Below are positions 15,597 through 23,935 of a stretch of DNA of 32,064 nt, piece by piece; the stretch's first letter is position 1; each line of letters begins with the position of its first letter. The stretch is from Acidobacteriota bacterium (GTDB lineage: Bacteria > Acidobacteriota > Terriglobia > Terriglobales > Acidobacteriaceae). Location: NCBI GenBank assembly GCA_003225055.1, contig QIAU01000185.1, positions 1 through 32,064 of the forward strand, given 5' to 3'. The notes beneath the pieces are model-generated. The model was not told the DNA's origin and did not search any database. It was given only the letters and a program-made list of their open reading frames with translations. Made by a program: the position numbers and the translations under genes.

Positions 15597-18500
15597 TTAT
15601 TGCCGGGATTCAGCTTGCGCCCGCCGAATCCGCATCCCGTGCAGCACGCTATAAAAGACCGGCACAAAAAACAGTGTCGCCACCGTCGCAAACAGCAGTC
15701 CGCCAATAACCGCGCGGCCGAGAGGGGCGTTCTGCTCTCCGCCTTCACCCATGCCGATGGCCATGGGCACCATGCCAATAATCATCGCGAGCGCGGTCAT
15801 CAGCACCGGGCGGAAGCGCGTGAACCCAGCATTCAACGGGGCGCTGACGGCGTCTTTGCCCTCCGCCATCTGCTCCTTGGCAAAACTCACGACCAGGATG
15901 CTGTTCGCCGTGGCCACACCCATGCACATGATAGCCCCGGTGAGGGACGGAACGCTGATCGTGGTATGCGTGATGAACAGCATCCATACGATGCCAGCCA
16001 ATGCCGCCGGCAACGCGGAGATGATAATAAAAGGATCAAGCCAAGACTGAAAATTCACCACAATCAACAGATACACCAGCAAAATTGAGAAGACGAGTCC
16101 GCCCAGCAGGCCCAGGTAGGAGGAACGCATGGTGTCGATCTGCCCGCGTACCACCACCTGCGAGCCGCGCGGCAAATCCTTCTTGCTCTCTTGGACTATT
16201 TTGTTGATCTCGCGAGCTACGCCGCCCAAATCGCGGCCCTGAACCGACCCATAAATATCCATGACGGGCTGGATGTCATAGTGCGACACGACGGCCATTC
16301 CTGAGCCGCGATGAATGGAAGCCAGGTTCCCTAGGATTTCCGAGTGCGCCGGATTCGGCCCGGCCACCGGGATATTTTCCAGGCTCTGCAAAGAATCGAT
16401 GCGGTACTGAGGTGTCTGGGTCGTGATCGAATAACTCACGCCGCTTTTCGGGTCGAGCCAGAAGGTAGGAGCAGTCTGAAAACTGCCGCTGAGCGAGATG
16501 AGCAAATTGCTGGCAACGTCGCGCTGCGTGAAGCCCACCTGTTCCGCCTTGGTGCGATCCACATTAATGTGCAGGTAGGGCTGATCCGACGGCTGCTGAA
16601 TGCGCAGGTCGACGGTTCCCGGGACGTACTTGATTTCCTCGAGCAACTTGTTGGCGAACTCCCGGTCCGCCTCCATGCTCCGTCCAACCACTTGGATGTC
16701 AATCGGGGCTGGCAAGCCGAAGTTCAGGATCTGGCTTACGATATCGGCCGGCAGGAATGCGAATGTCACCCCTGGAAACCGCCTGGCAAGCCTGAGCCGA
16801 AGATCGTGGACGTAGTCCGCGGTCGGATGATGATGTTCGGACAAGCTCACCAGGATATCGGCATCGGCCGGCCCGATCGGAGCCGATGCGCTGTAGGAAA
16901 GATTAATGCTGCTGTAAGGCAGCCCAATGTTGTCAATCACACTGGAAATCTCATCCTGAGGAATCAGTTCGCGAATTGACTGCTCCACCAGGTCACACAA
17001 GCGCGCCGTCTCTTCAATCCGCGTTCCGGTCCGAGCACGCAGATGCAGCTTGAACTGCCCGCTATCCACGTGAGGAAAGAAATCCTCGCCCAGCCAGGGG
17101 ATCAGGAAAACCAGCGAGATCACGCACACGGCAAAGAAAACAGTCAGGAAACCGCGCCGGTGATGGAGGCACAATTCCAGCAATTCACGATACTTTTCCC
17201 GGAAGCTCTCGAACGCTTTCTCAAAGCGAATCTGCATCCGAATCAGAGGATTGCGGCTGGATTCAGGCAAATGGCTGGCTTCCTGCTCGTGCCCTCGGAG
17301 CAGGTACTTTGCCATCGTCGGGACCAGCGTCCGCGAAAGCAGGTAAGAGGCCAGCATGGCAAATACCACCGCTTCGGCCATCGGAACAAACAAGTATCGC
17401 GCCACGCCGGTCAGAAAAAACATTGGAACAAACACGATGCAGATGGCCAAGGTAGACACGAACGCCGGAACTGCGATCTGCTGCGCACCGTCGAGAATCG
17501 CCTGCTGAATCTCCTTGCCCTGAGCGATGTTTCGATTGATGTTCTCGATCTCCACCGTGGCGTCATCCACCAATATGCCGACCGCCAGGGCCAGACCTCC
17601 CAGCGTCATGATGTTGATGGTCTCGCCCAGCGTGCTGAGCACGATGAGGGATGTGAGGATCGAGAGTGGGATCGAGACCGCAATAATAATAGTGCTCCGC
17701 CAATTTCCGAGGAAGACCAGGATCATGAACCCGGTCAGGCAGGCAGCAAGAATCGCTTCCTTAAGCACCCCGTTTATGGAAGCACGTACAAATAGGGACT
17801 GATCGGCCAGCGGCTTAACCTGGAGTTCCTGGGGCAAGCTGGCCTCGACCTGAGGCAGCAGCCGTTGGATGCCAGAGATGATGTCCAGGGTGGAAGCGTT
17901 GCCGTTCTTCTGCACGGTCAGCAGAGACGCGCGTGTACCATCGACGCGAACAATATTGGTCTGCGGCGGAAATCCGTCCCGCACATAAGCAACGTCACGA
18001 ATATAAATGGTGGTGTTGCCCACGTTCCTGATGGGAAGATCATTCAGTTCGCGTACGGTTTGTGGGCTCCCATTGAGGTCCACGTTATACTCGAACTCTC
18101 CTATCTTGGATGTGCCGGCCGGCAGGATCAGGTTCTGCGCACTGATGGCATTGACCACGTCTACGGGCGATAGGCTCCTGGCCTCGAGCGCGTTGATATC
18201 AAGGTCGACCTCGACTTGGCGCTGCTTGCCACCGTAAGGCCAGGGAATTGCTACTCCCGGAATTGTCACCAGCCGGGTCCGCAGGAAGTTAACGCCCAAG
18301 TCGAACAACTGCTGCTCAGATAGCTTCTGTCCGGACAAGGCAAGCTGAAGGATGGGAACCGTGGAGGCGCTGTAGGTGATGACCAGGGGGGGCGTGGTTC
18401 CGGGCGGCAGTTGTCGCAGTTGCGTTTGCGAAATCGCGGTGATCTGCGCCAGAGCCTTCTCAATCCTCACATTCGGCTGAAAGAAGACTTTCACCACCGC

Positions 18501-18767
18501 AATGCCAGTGAGCGATTGGGACTCAATATGTTCAATATCGTCTACGGTGGTAGTCAGTGCGCGCTCGGTCTGCGTGACGATCCGATCGCTCATCTCCTGC
18601 GCATTCAATCCGCCGTAATTCCAAAGCACGCTGACGACGGGGATATTGATATTCGGAAAAATATCGGTGGCAGTCCGCAGAATGACAATCGGGCCCAGAA
18701 TCAGGAGGAGCAAGGCAAGAACAACGAATGTGTAAGGCCGCCTTAGGGCGAGCCGGACGATCCACAT
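15597..18767 (-). CDS. RND-family efflux pump, inner-membrane component (AcrB/MdtB-like)
   Basis: This 1056-residue protein has the usual length and layout of HAE-1-type pumps: one N-terminal span (about 11-30), a large periplasmic porter part, a bundle of spans with GGLALAVGILVDDATVEIENI (the transmembrane motif with the paired proton-relay Asp residues, about 400), a second periplasmic loop, and a final bundle. Conserved pieces include NINIPVVSVLWNYGGLNAQEM near the N-terminus and MCMGVATANSILVVSFAKEQ near 950. It exports hydrophobic or amphiphilic compounds or drugs using the proton gradient. The substrate is not predictable. It is the first gene of a three-gene efflux operon. No linked TetR or MarR regulator is seen, and the upstream region carries repeats that could be operators. 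Confidence 0.94.
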   Translation of the reverse strand: MWIVRLALRRPYTFVVLALLLLILGPIVILRTATDIFPNINIPVVSVLWNYGGLNAQEMSDRIVTQTERALTTTVDDIEHIESQSLTGIAVVKVFFQPNVRIEKALAQITAISQTQLRQLPPGTTPPLVITYSASTVPILQLALSGQKLSEQQLFDLGVNFLRTRLVTIPGVAIPWPYGGKQRQVEVDLDINALEARSLSPVDVVNAISAQNLILPAGTSKIGEFEYNVDLNGSPQTVRELNDLPIRNVGNTTIYIRDVAYVRDGFPPQTNIVRVDGTRASLLTVQKNGNASTLDIISGIQRLLPQVEASLPQELQVKPLADQSLFVRASINGVLKEAILAACLTGFMILVFLGNWRSTIIIAVSIPLSILTSLIVLSTLGETINIMTLGGLALAVGILVDDATVEIENINRNIAQGKEIQQAILDGAQQIAVPAFVSTLAICIVFVPMFFLTGVARYLFVPMAEAVVFAMLASYLLSRTLVPTMAKYLLRGHEQEASHLPESSRNPLIRMQIRFEKAFESFREKYRELLELCLHHRRGFLTVFFAVCVISLVFLIPWLGEDFFPHVDSGQFKLHLRARTGTRIEETARLCDLVEQSIRELIPQDEISSVIDNIGLPYSSINLSYSASAPIGPADADILVSLSEHHHPTADYVHDLRLRLARRFPGVTFAFLPADIVSQILNFGLPAPIDIQVVGRSMEADREFANKLLEEIKYVPGTVDLRIQQPSDQPYLHINVDRTKAEQVGFTQRDVASNLLISLSGSFQTAPTFWLDPKSGVSYSITTQTPQYRIDSLQSLENIPVAGPNPAHSEILGNLASIHRGSGMAVVSHYDIQPVMDIYGSVQGRDLGGVAREINKIVQESKKDLPRGSQVVVRGQIDTMRSSYLGLLGGLVFSILLVYLLIVVNFQSWLDPFIIISALPAALAGIVWMLFITHTTISVPSLTGAIMCMGVATANSILVVSFAKEQMAEGKDAVSAPLNAGFTRFRPVLMTALAMIIGMVPMAIGMGEGGEQNAPLGRAVIGGLLFATVATLFFVPVFYSVLHGMRIRRAQAESRQ

Positions 18768-18956
18768 AGATTAGTCGTTAGCAGGGACGAAATAGATACC
18801 CGCTGGGAGGAGCCTGTAGGCGTCTCTCAGGCCCCGCCCGCACGCCTGAGTACCTTTATTGGAGCAGTTTACCGTCGGGTTCGATTCAAATTCGATTCAA
18901 ATCTTGCAATTTACATCTTTTTACAAAGATGATGATCACGCAAAAAAACCAACGGA
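18768..18956. promoter_or_regulatory. Divergent regulatory region of the RND operon, with tandem and inverted repeats
   Basis: It contains a perfect tandem 11-mer TTCGATTCAAA (18880-18890, 18891-18901) and a perfect inverted repeat CATCTTT-TTAC-AAAGATG (18914-18931). It also holds the 14-mer GGGTATCTATTTCG (minus strand, 18801-18788) shared with the region before the BadF-type kinase. These are plausible operator elements for the efflux operon. No matching regulator is in the window. Confidence 0.4.
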
Positions 18957-19232
18957 ATGAAGCAACGCACAGATATTTATCTACTTGGCGGTTTCGGCAT
19001 AACGGTAGCCCTCTTTCTGCTCTCGACTCTCGCCAGTCGCTCATTCGCCTATCGAGACCTTACCATGATGCCTAAGCCATTTTCGCTATACGCGCCGCGG
19101 CCAGGAATTATCGCAGGAGAATGGTTCGGGGATGGCTGGATTGGCTATCTCGTTCTCTTTCTGTCCAGCTCAACAGTTTATACATTGGCGGTTTTCTCGG
19201 TTAGTGCAACCATCCGCGCTGCCAGGTCTTAA
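18957..19232 (+). CDS. Small two-span membrane protein, unknown function
   Basis: This 91-residue ORF starts at ATG with a weak GGA site. It has two hydrophobic segments, about 8-27 (LLGGFGITVALFLLSTLAS) and about 62-83 (IGYLVLFLSSSTVYTLAVFS), with a short polar loop between. No family is recognised. It is divergent from the RND operon and 44 bp before the 3' end of the convergent sugar dehydrogenase gene. The clear membrane pattern supports it being real, but it could be a spurious frame. Confidence 0.45.
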   Translation: MKQRTDIYLLGGFGITVALFLLSTLASRSFAYRDLTMMPKPFSLYAPRPGIIAGEWFGDGWIGYLVLFLSSSTVYTLAVFSVSATIRAARS

Positions 19233-19276
19233 GCTGAGGCTTCCGCCTCTCGAACGGTGAGTCGGAGGAATTCCAT

Positions 19277-20629
19277 CTACTGAGATGGGCGGGAGGGAGC
19301 GCCCGTCGCTCCACCTACATAGCTGACGCGCCAGATGGAGTTCGATCCATCGTCGCTGACCAGCAGCGATCCGTCCTTCGCCACCGTAACTCCGACCGGG
19401 CGTCCCCACACATTACCGTGCGGCGTGACAAAACCCGTTAGGAAATCCTCGTACTCGCCCGTTGCGCGTCCTTGCCGGTCGACAGGTACACGGATGACCT
19501 CGTATCCGGTGCGCGCACCCCGGTTCCACGATCCGTGCTCCGCCGCAAAAATGTCGCCCGCGTATTCGCCAGGAAACTGCTTGCCGTCATAAAAGGTCAT
19601 CTCCAGAGATGCGTTGTGCGGCTGAACCAGCACGTCGGGTGTAATCACTTTCGACTTCAGTTCAGGATGCCTGTCTTTCAGGCGGGGATCCGGATGGCCG
19701 CCGATGTAATACCACGGCCAGCCGTAGAATGCACCGTCCCGAACGCGCGTGATGTAGTCCGGCGGCAGATTGTCGCCCAGCTCGTCGCGCTCATTGACCG
19801 AGGCCCAAAGTTCGCCGGTCTTAGGCTCTACCGCAATGCCCACCGCGTTGCGAATGCCCGAGGCAAAGACGCGTTCCCCCGATCCCTCCGGGTTGAATTC
19901 CAAGATGTCGGCACGGTGATGCTCGGCAGGATTGTTGTCGGTATCGTCGGCATTGGAGCGAGAGCCCACCGAGACATACATCTTCTTCCCGTCACGCGAG
20001 AACGCGATATCCCGCGTCCAGTGGCCGCCGCCGCGCAGACGTCCGCCACCTGGTAGTTCCGCGAGCTTCTGCGCCGGACCGCGGGCCTTCAGATCCCCAT
20101 TGCGGTAAGGGAAGCGCACCACCGAATCGGTATTAGCCACGTACACCCATTCCGGCTCTGGTCCCGGCGGATAAAAGGCAATGCCGAAGGGCTGAGTCAA
20201 GCTGCTGGCAAAAACCTGCACCTGTTCGGCTTTGCCCTCGCGGCCGATTCCGCGGAACACCTTCACCTCGCCGGCAGAGCTCTCGGCCAGGAAAACATCC
20301 CCATTGGGCGCCGTACGTAAGAGACGTGGATTCTTCAAATCGCCGGCGAACAGCCCGACTTTGAATCCGGGCAGCGTTTTCGGCCAGGCGTCGGCCGGCC
20401 GCGCCACCAGGTCAGGCCCGTTATCCACAGACTGGGAAGCATAAGGCCGGGGCAGATCCGCCACGGTAATCCGTCGGAACACGCCCGGTTGTTGTGTCTT
20501 GTAGTCCGTGAACGCGGCTGGGCCGGTCAGAACGCGCTGGCCTTCGGCTTTTTGAGCGGACGCGACCTGTAGGGCAGCCAATAAGCAGACCAGAAGCGCG
20601 AGGAGGAATCTACCTTTCTTAGCAAGCAT
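19277..20629 (-). CDS. Exported sorbosone/glucose dehydrogenase-like beta-propeller protein (PQQ-type)
   Basis: This 450-residue protein has a Sec signal (LLALLVCLLAALQVASA-QK, about residues 8-26). The mature part is a six-bladed propeller of the soluble glucose/sorbosone dehydrogenase family, with repeated blades such as GDVFLAESSAGEVKVFRG, RDIAFSRDGKKMYVSVGS, AVGIAVEPKTGELWASVNE and VTVAKDGSLLVSDDGSNSIW. The GHWTRDIAF segment carries a His-Arg pair in the place of the catalytic His region. Members oxidise aldoses or sorbosone with PQQ in the periplasm. Many homologues are untested, and no PQQ biosynthesis gene is nearby. It is convergent with the small membrane-protein gene and divergent from the aldo/keto reductase gene. 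Confidence 0.85.
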   Translation of the reverse strand: MLAKKGRFLLALLVCLLAALQVASAQKAEGQRVLTGPAAFTDYKTQQPGVFRRITVADLPRPYASQSVDNGPDLVARPADAWPKTLPGFKVGLFAGDLKNPRLLRTAPNGDVFLAESSAGEVKVFRGIGREGKAEQVQVFASSLTQPFGIAFYPPGPEPEWVYVANTDSVVRFPYRNGDLKARGPAQKLAELPGGGRLRGGGHWTRDIAFSRDGKKMYVSVGSRSNADDTDNNPAEHHRADILEFNPEGSGERVFASGIRNAVGIAVEPKTGELWASVNERDELGDNLPPDYITRVRDGAFYGWPWYYIGGHPDPRLKDRHPELKSKVITPDVLVQPHNASLEMTFYDGKQFPGEYAGDIFAAEHGSWNRGARTGYEVIRVPVDRQGRATGEYEDFLTGFVTPHGNVWGRPVGVTVAKDGSLLVSDDGSNSIWRVSYVGGATGAPSRPSQ

Positions 20630-20761
20630 CTTGTGCCTCGCTTCAACTTAGATGAATGACAGCCCGGGAGGGTGCACGGAGAATTCAGGAAACCGGATTG
20701 CCGGCTTCGGAATCAAAGCTCTTTTTCGGCAAAACGTACCCAATGCGAATCGGAGGCTGCG

Positions 20762-21790
20762 ATGTCTAGTTACGACTCCACTTTCCGCGATTCCGATGCT
20801 TCGCTCACGCGGAGGGAATTCTTAGAACTAACCGCCGGCGCCACCCTCCTTGCCGGCATGAGTACGGGTTCCTGGACCGAGAGCAACGAGGGTGTGCCTT
20901 ACCGCACCCTCGGTCGAACCGGCGAGAAGGTCTCGATGGTTGGCCTCGGCGGATACCACATCGGCTCCCAATCGGATGAGCAGGAAAGCATTCGCATCGT
21001 CCGTACAGCTCTCGACCACGGCGTCAACTTTCTCGACAACTGCTGGGACTACAACGGCGGCGCCAGCGAAATCCGTATGGGGAAAGCTCTACTGGACGGG
21101 TATCGAAAAAAAGCATTCCTAATGTCGAAGATCGACGGACGCACCAGGAAAGTCGCTGCCCTGCAGATTGACGAGTCGCTGCGCCGCCTGCAGACAGACC
21201 ACATCGATTTGCTGCAGTTTCACGAGATCATTCGCGATACCGACCCGGAGCGCATCTTTGCCGCGGGCGGAGGGATGGAAGCCATGCTGGAAGCCAAAAA
21301 GGCCGGCAAGGTTCGCTATATCGGCTTCACCGGTCACAAGAGTCCCGACATCCACTTGAAGATGCTGGAGACCGGATTCTCCCATTCTTTCACGTTCGAT
21401 ACTGTGCAGATGCCGCTCAACGTCATGGACGCCCACTACAACAGCTTTGAGCAGAGGGTTCTACCGGTCCTGGTGAAGCACAATATCGGCGTACTCGGCA
21501 TGAAGCCTATAGGCGATCACATCATCCTGGAGAGCAAGACCGTCACCCCCATCGAGTGCCTGCATTACGCGATGAACCTGCCTACCGGCGTCGTCATCAC
21601 TGGCTGCGATTCCGTGCCCATTCTCGAACAGGCCTTGAAGGCGGCACGGACCTTCAAACCGATGAATAAAGATGAAGTTGCAAGTTTATTGGCGAAGACT
21701 GCCAAAGCCGCGCAGAACGGCCAGTATGAGCAGTACAAGACTACCCATAATTTTGACGGGACTTACCATAATCCGCAGTGGCTGGGGTAA
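20762..21790 (+). CDS. Aldo/keto reductase with a Tat-type signal
   Basis: Starting at the ATG 20762, which has GGAGG 5 bp upstream, gives 342 residues. The frame is open 90 bases further up but has no ribosome site. The N-terminus has a twin-arginine-like signal (LTRREFLELTAGATLLAG), so the enzyme is probably exported folded. The barrel begins at YRTLGRTGEKVSMVGLGGYH. Candidate catalytic residues are the Asp and Tyr of FLDNCWDYNGGASE, the Lys of FLMSKIDG and the His of LLQFHEII, matching the Asp-Tyr-Lys-His tetrad of the family. It reduces carbonyl substrates with NAD(P)H, and the substrate is unknown. The neighbouring divergent gene is a periplasmic sugar dehydrogenase, so both could act on sugars. 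Confidence 0.9.
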   Translation: MSSYDSTFRDSDASLTRREFLELTAGATLLAGMSTGSWTESNEGVPYRTLGRTGEKVSMVGLGGYHIGSQSDEQESIRIVRTALDHGVNFLDNCWDYNGGASEIRMGKALLDGYRKKAFLMSKIDGRTRKVAALQIDESLRRLQTDHIDLLQFHEIIRDTDPERIFAAGGGMEAMLEAKKAGKVRYIGFTGHKSPDIHLKMLETGFSHSFTFDTVQMPLNVMDAHYNSFEQRVLPVLVKHNIGVLGMKPIGDHIILESKTVTPIECLHYAMNLPTGVVITGCDSVPILEQALKAARTFKPMNKDEVASLLAKTAKAAQNGQYEQYKTTHNFDGTYHNPQWLG

Positions 21791-21907
21791 GGCGGCGATG
21801 CTCCGGTATAGCCGGTGACCAGCATCACATCCGCGGGTGATGCGCGCCCATGAAGCGCAGCCCGGGTCGCTGGTAGAATTCCGGCGCAACAATCCAGGAG
21901 GAGCCGG

Positions 21908-22648
21908 ACGACGGCAACCAGAGTCTCCAATACCGCCACCCAACTTCCCGCGCTCTCCTCGGCGCAGATACTGGAGCGGACTGAGCCCGGTTGTCACGCG
22001 GCTAAGGCATCGTGGGACGCTCTGCTGGCGGGGCTGGAAACCAGCTCCGAAGACTCCCTGGACGCGGTACGCAACTACGAAGAGGAACTGGATCGCCCCG
22101 ATCATGAAATCAACCACGGCGTAACCAGGCTGATCCCCCGGGTTTGCTCCGAGGTGCAGGCGCGAGAGCTCCTGGCTGGCTTGAAATTCATTACTGAGCG
22201 GGAGCGCATCGGCGATCGGTTGTTGAACGGAGTGAACCGTTTTCGCTCCATTCGCACCCGCGTGGATAGCCATGATCTGGGCGAGCTGGTCACGATGACT
22301 TCGATTGTGGCGGTTATAATCGGGAATGCCGGCGAAGCCCTTATCCAACGCGATGTCGCCCGGGCCTTGGTAGTGCTCGGCGACGATGCCTAGCTCGACC
22401 GCCTGCGCAATCTGATGATTGTCCGGCATGTAGAGAATCCCGAACGGCAGCCAGTCCGCGAAAGCTATCATCTGGTAACCATGAGCCAGACCCTCGAGAG
22501 AGCCGGCGATCACGCCAAGAACCTGGCAAGAAGAGACCTGCCATCTGGTCACCGGACGCAGCATGCGCCATGCGCTGCGCGAGTACGATTGGTCCTTCGA
22601 GCAGGGTTTTGTCGACAGATTGCGCCGGGCAATCGCTCCCAAGCTTAA
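21908..22648 (+). pseudogene. phoU: Broken phoU (phosphate uptake regulator)
   Basis: One frame runs from an ideal ribosome site AGGAGG (21896-21901) to a TAA at 22646, with two defects. The codon at start distance is ACG (21908) instead of ATG, and an in-frame TAG lies at 22391. The translation carries both PhoU ExxxD motifs: LKFITERERIGDR before the stop and SQTLERAGDHAKNLA after it, each in a three-helix-bundle context. Near 22540 a frameshift would be needed to read the usual C-terminus (VTGRSMRHALREYD lies in the next frame). PhoU binds metal and represses Pho signalling with the Pst transporter. No pst genes are present here, and this copy should not make full-length protein. Confidence 0.7.
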
Positions 22649-23138
22649 GACACCTGGAGGCGACTACCCCGGTTTTTGCCCGTCCCGGCATAGTCAATTT
22701 GCTGGCTGGATGCTTGCTTTCCACATTAGCCAACCAGGGAGTGCAAGGAATTGCGCAGTGTGCGATCTGTCCGAAAGGCCGGCTTCGGCAGCTCAGGGTC
22801 ATCGCGGCATCCGCCCATTTTGTGGACGCTGAGAAAAGGGCACTTCTTGAGTACTTAGGGGTATTCGGCTTCACCGGTGCCCGGCGGGCCCGGCCCGACA
22901 TAAGGGCAACTTACGTGCATCCAAGGGATGTGTTCGAGCGGCAGTATGCCCGGAAGCCTTGTAGGATTGCTAGAATAACAGAAGGGGGTCGTTGCGCCTG
23001 CCCTCCTGAGCAATCCAACCGGCTGTTGAGACCGTGCAAATGGCTGTCTTCCAGAGCCTTGAGGCTAAAGGCAGTCAGCCCAGAGGTCTTGAGCAACGAA
23101 TTTTAGAATCTAAGGCAGAGGAAAACGCGGGGAACCCT
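22649..23138 (+). other. Gene-poor stretch with possible relic of a phosphatase/arsenate-reductase-like gene
   Basis: This gap of about 490 bp has no intact gene. One frame (about 22660-22860) reads GIVNLLAGCLLSTLANQG, then ICPKGRLRQLRVIAASAHF, faintly like the P-loop and following part of low-molecular-weight phosphatase or ArsC proteins, but the catalytic CxxxxxR is gone. The likeness is weak. The last 150 bp must contain the pilin promoter. TAGAAT at 22973-22978 is a -10-like hexamer without a good -35. Confidence 0.2.
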
Positions 23139-23666
23139 ATGAAACGCAATCGCAAACAGCAAGGCTTTTCGCTTATCGAGCTATTGATTGTGGTGGCGAT
23201 CATTTTGATCATTGCCGCCATGGCTATTCCGAACTTCTTGCGCGCCCGCATGTCGGCCCACGAAGCCTCGGCGGTGTACTCCATCCACGAAATCAACCGC
23301 GCCGAGATCCAGTACCAGACGACCTATCCCTTGAATGGCTTCGCGGCCAATCTGGCCAGCCTAGGGGGGATTTCACCCTGCGTACCCTCCGCGACCAGCG
23401 CCTGCCTGATCGACAATTCTTTGGCCACGGCGTCGCCGGGCAGCGGTTCCAAAGCTGGCTACGTCTTCCTGGCTACTGGCCAGAACCCGATTAACGGGAT
23501 GAATACCAAGTACACGGTAGGCGCGTCGCCGGTGACCTACAACGTTTCCGGCGTACGAAACTTCTGCTCGACGGAAGACAACGTAATCCGCTTCAACGCC
23601 GGCGCTTCCGGTAGCACGCCCGTGACCAACGAAGCCGCTTGCATGAACTTCACGGTTCTGCAGTAA
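23139..23666 (+). CDS. pilA: Type IV major pilin-like protein (PilA)
   Basis: This 175-residue prepilin has a short basic leader MKRNRKQQG, and cleavage is expected between Gly and Phe. The mature part starts FSLIELLIVVAIILIIAAMA, with Glu5 present, followed by IPNFLRARMSAHEASA, the standard pilin helix. The globular part has two Cys pairs: GISPC...SACLID, and FCSTEDN...EAACMNF near the C-terminus, which could form the D-loop disulfide. The frame extends 35 codons upstream, but the basic leader and the GGGGA ribosome site near 23130 favour 23139. It is exported and polymerised by a PilBCD-type machine, none of which is encoded here. A single gene followed by its own hairpin. Confidence 0.92.
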   Translation: MKRNRKQQGFSLIELLIVVAIILIIAAMAIPNFLRARMSAHEASAVYSIHEINRAEIQYQTTYPLNGFAANLASLGGISPCVPSATSACLIDNSLATASPGSGSKAGYVFLATGQNPINGMNTKYTVGASPVTYNVSGVRNFCSTEDNVIRFNAGASGSTPVTNEAACMNFTVLQ

Positions 23667-23687
23667 GCGAAACATCCTCTGCCTGAA

Positions 23688-23713
23688 CGGGAATTGCCGC
23701 GCGGCACTTCCCG
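23688..23713 (+). terminator. Stem-loop after pilin gene
   Basis: CGGGAA-T-TGCCG and CGGCA-C-TTCCCG form an 11-bp stem with one T/C mismatch and a 2-base loop, 21 bp after the pilin stop. A strong hairpin but no clean T run follows, so transcript-end function is probable rather than certain. The remaining 220 bp to the next gene show nothing else. Confidence 0.55.
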
Positions 23714-23935
23714 GGTTCCTCTCCTAAATTTAGCCAGGTCGGCGGGGAGCGCGTCCCTCGCCAATCTCGAAATCCAAGGCTGAGGCGCCCAACTAGTTCC
23801 GCCATCGTTCGAGTTCTCGACCGGGTACAATCATCGCGTCCCTGACAAGGCGAGCCGTGACGGAGCGGCTCCAGGTTTACCCACGCCGCTTATGTTTGCT
23901 TCGTAATCGTTCCGCACCACGGCGCGGCCCCGCTC

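Noticed and set aside
17043-17795. 250-codon plus-strand frame opposite the RND pump gene
   Set aside because: Antisense to a strongly conserved gene, with His/Arg/Gln-rich low-complexity translation.
21686-22642. 318-codon minus-strand open frame
   Set aside because: It lies opposite the aldo/keto reductase end and the phoU relic, whose plus-strand motifs are clear; its own translation has no family pattern or signal and is explained as an antisense frame.
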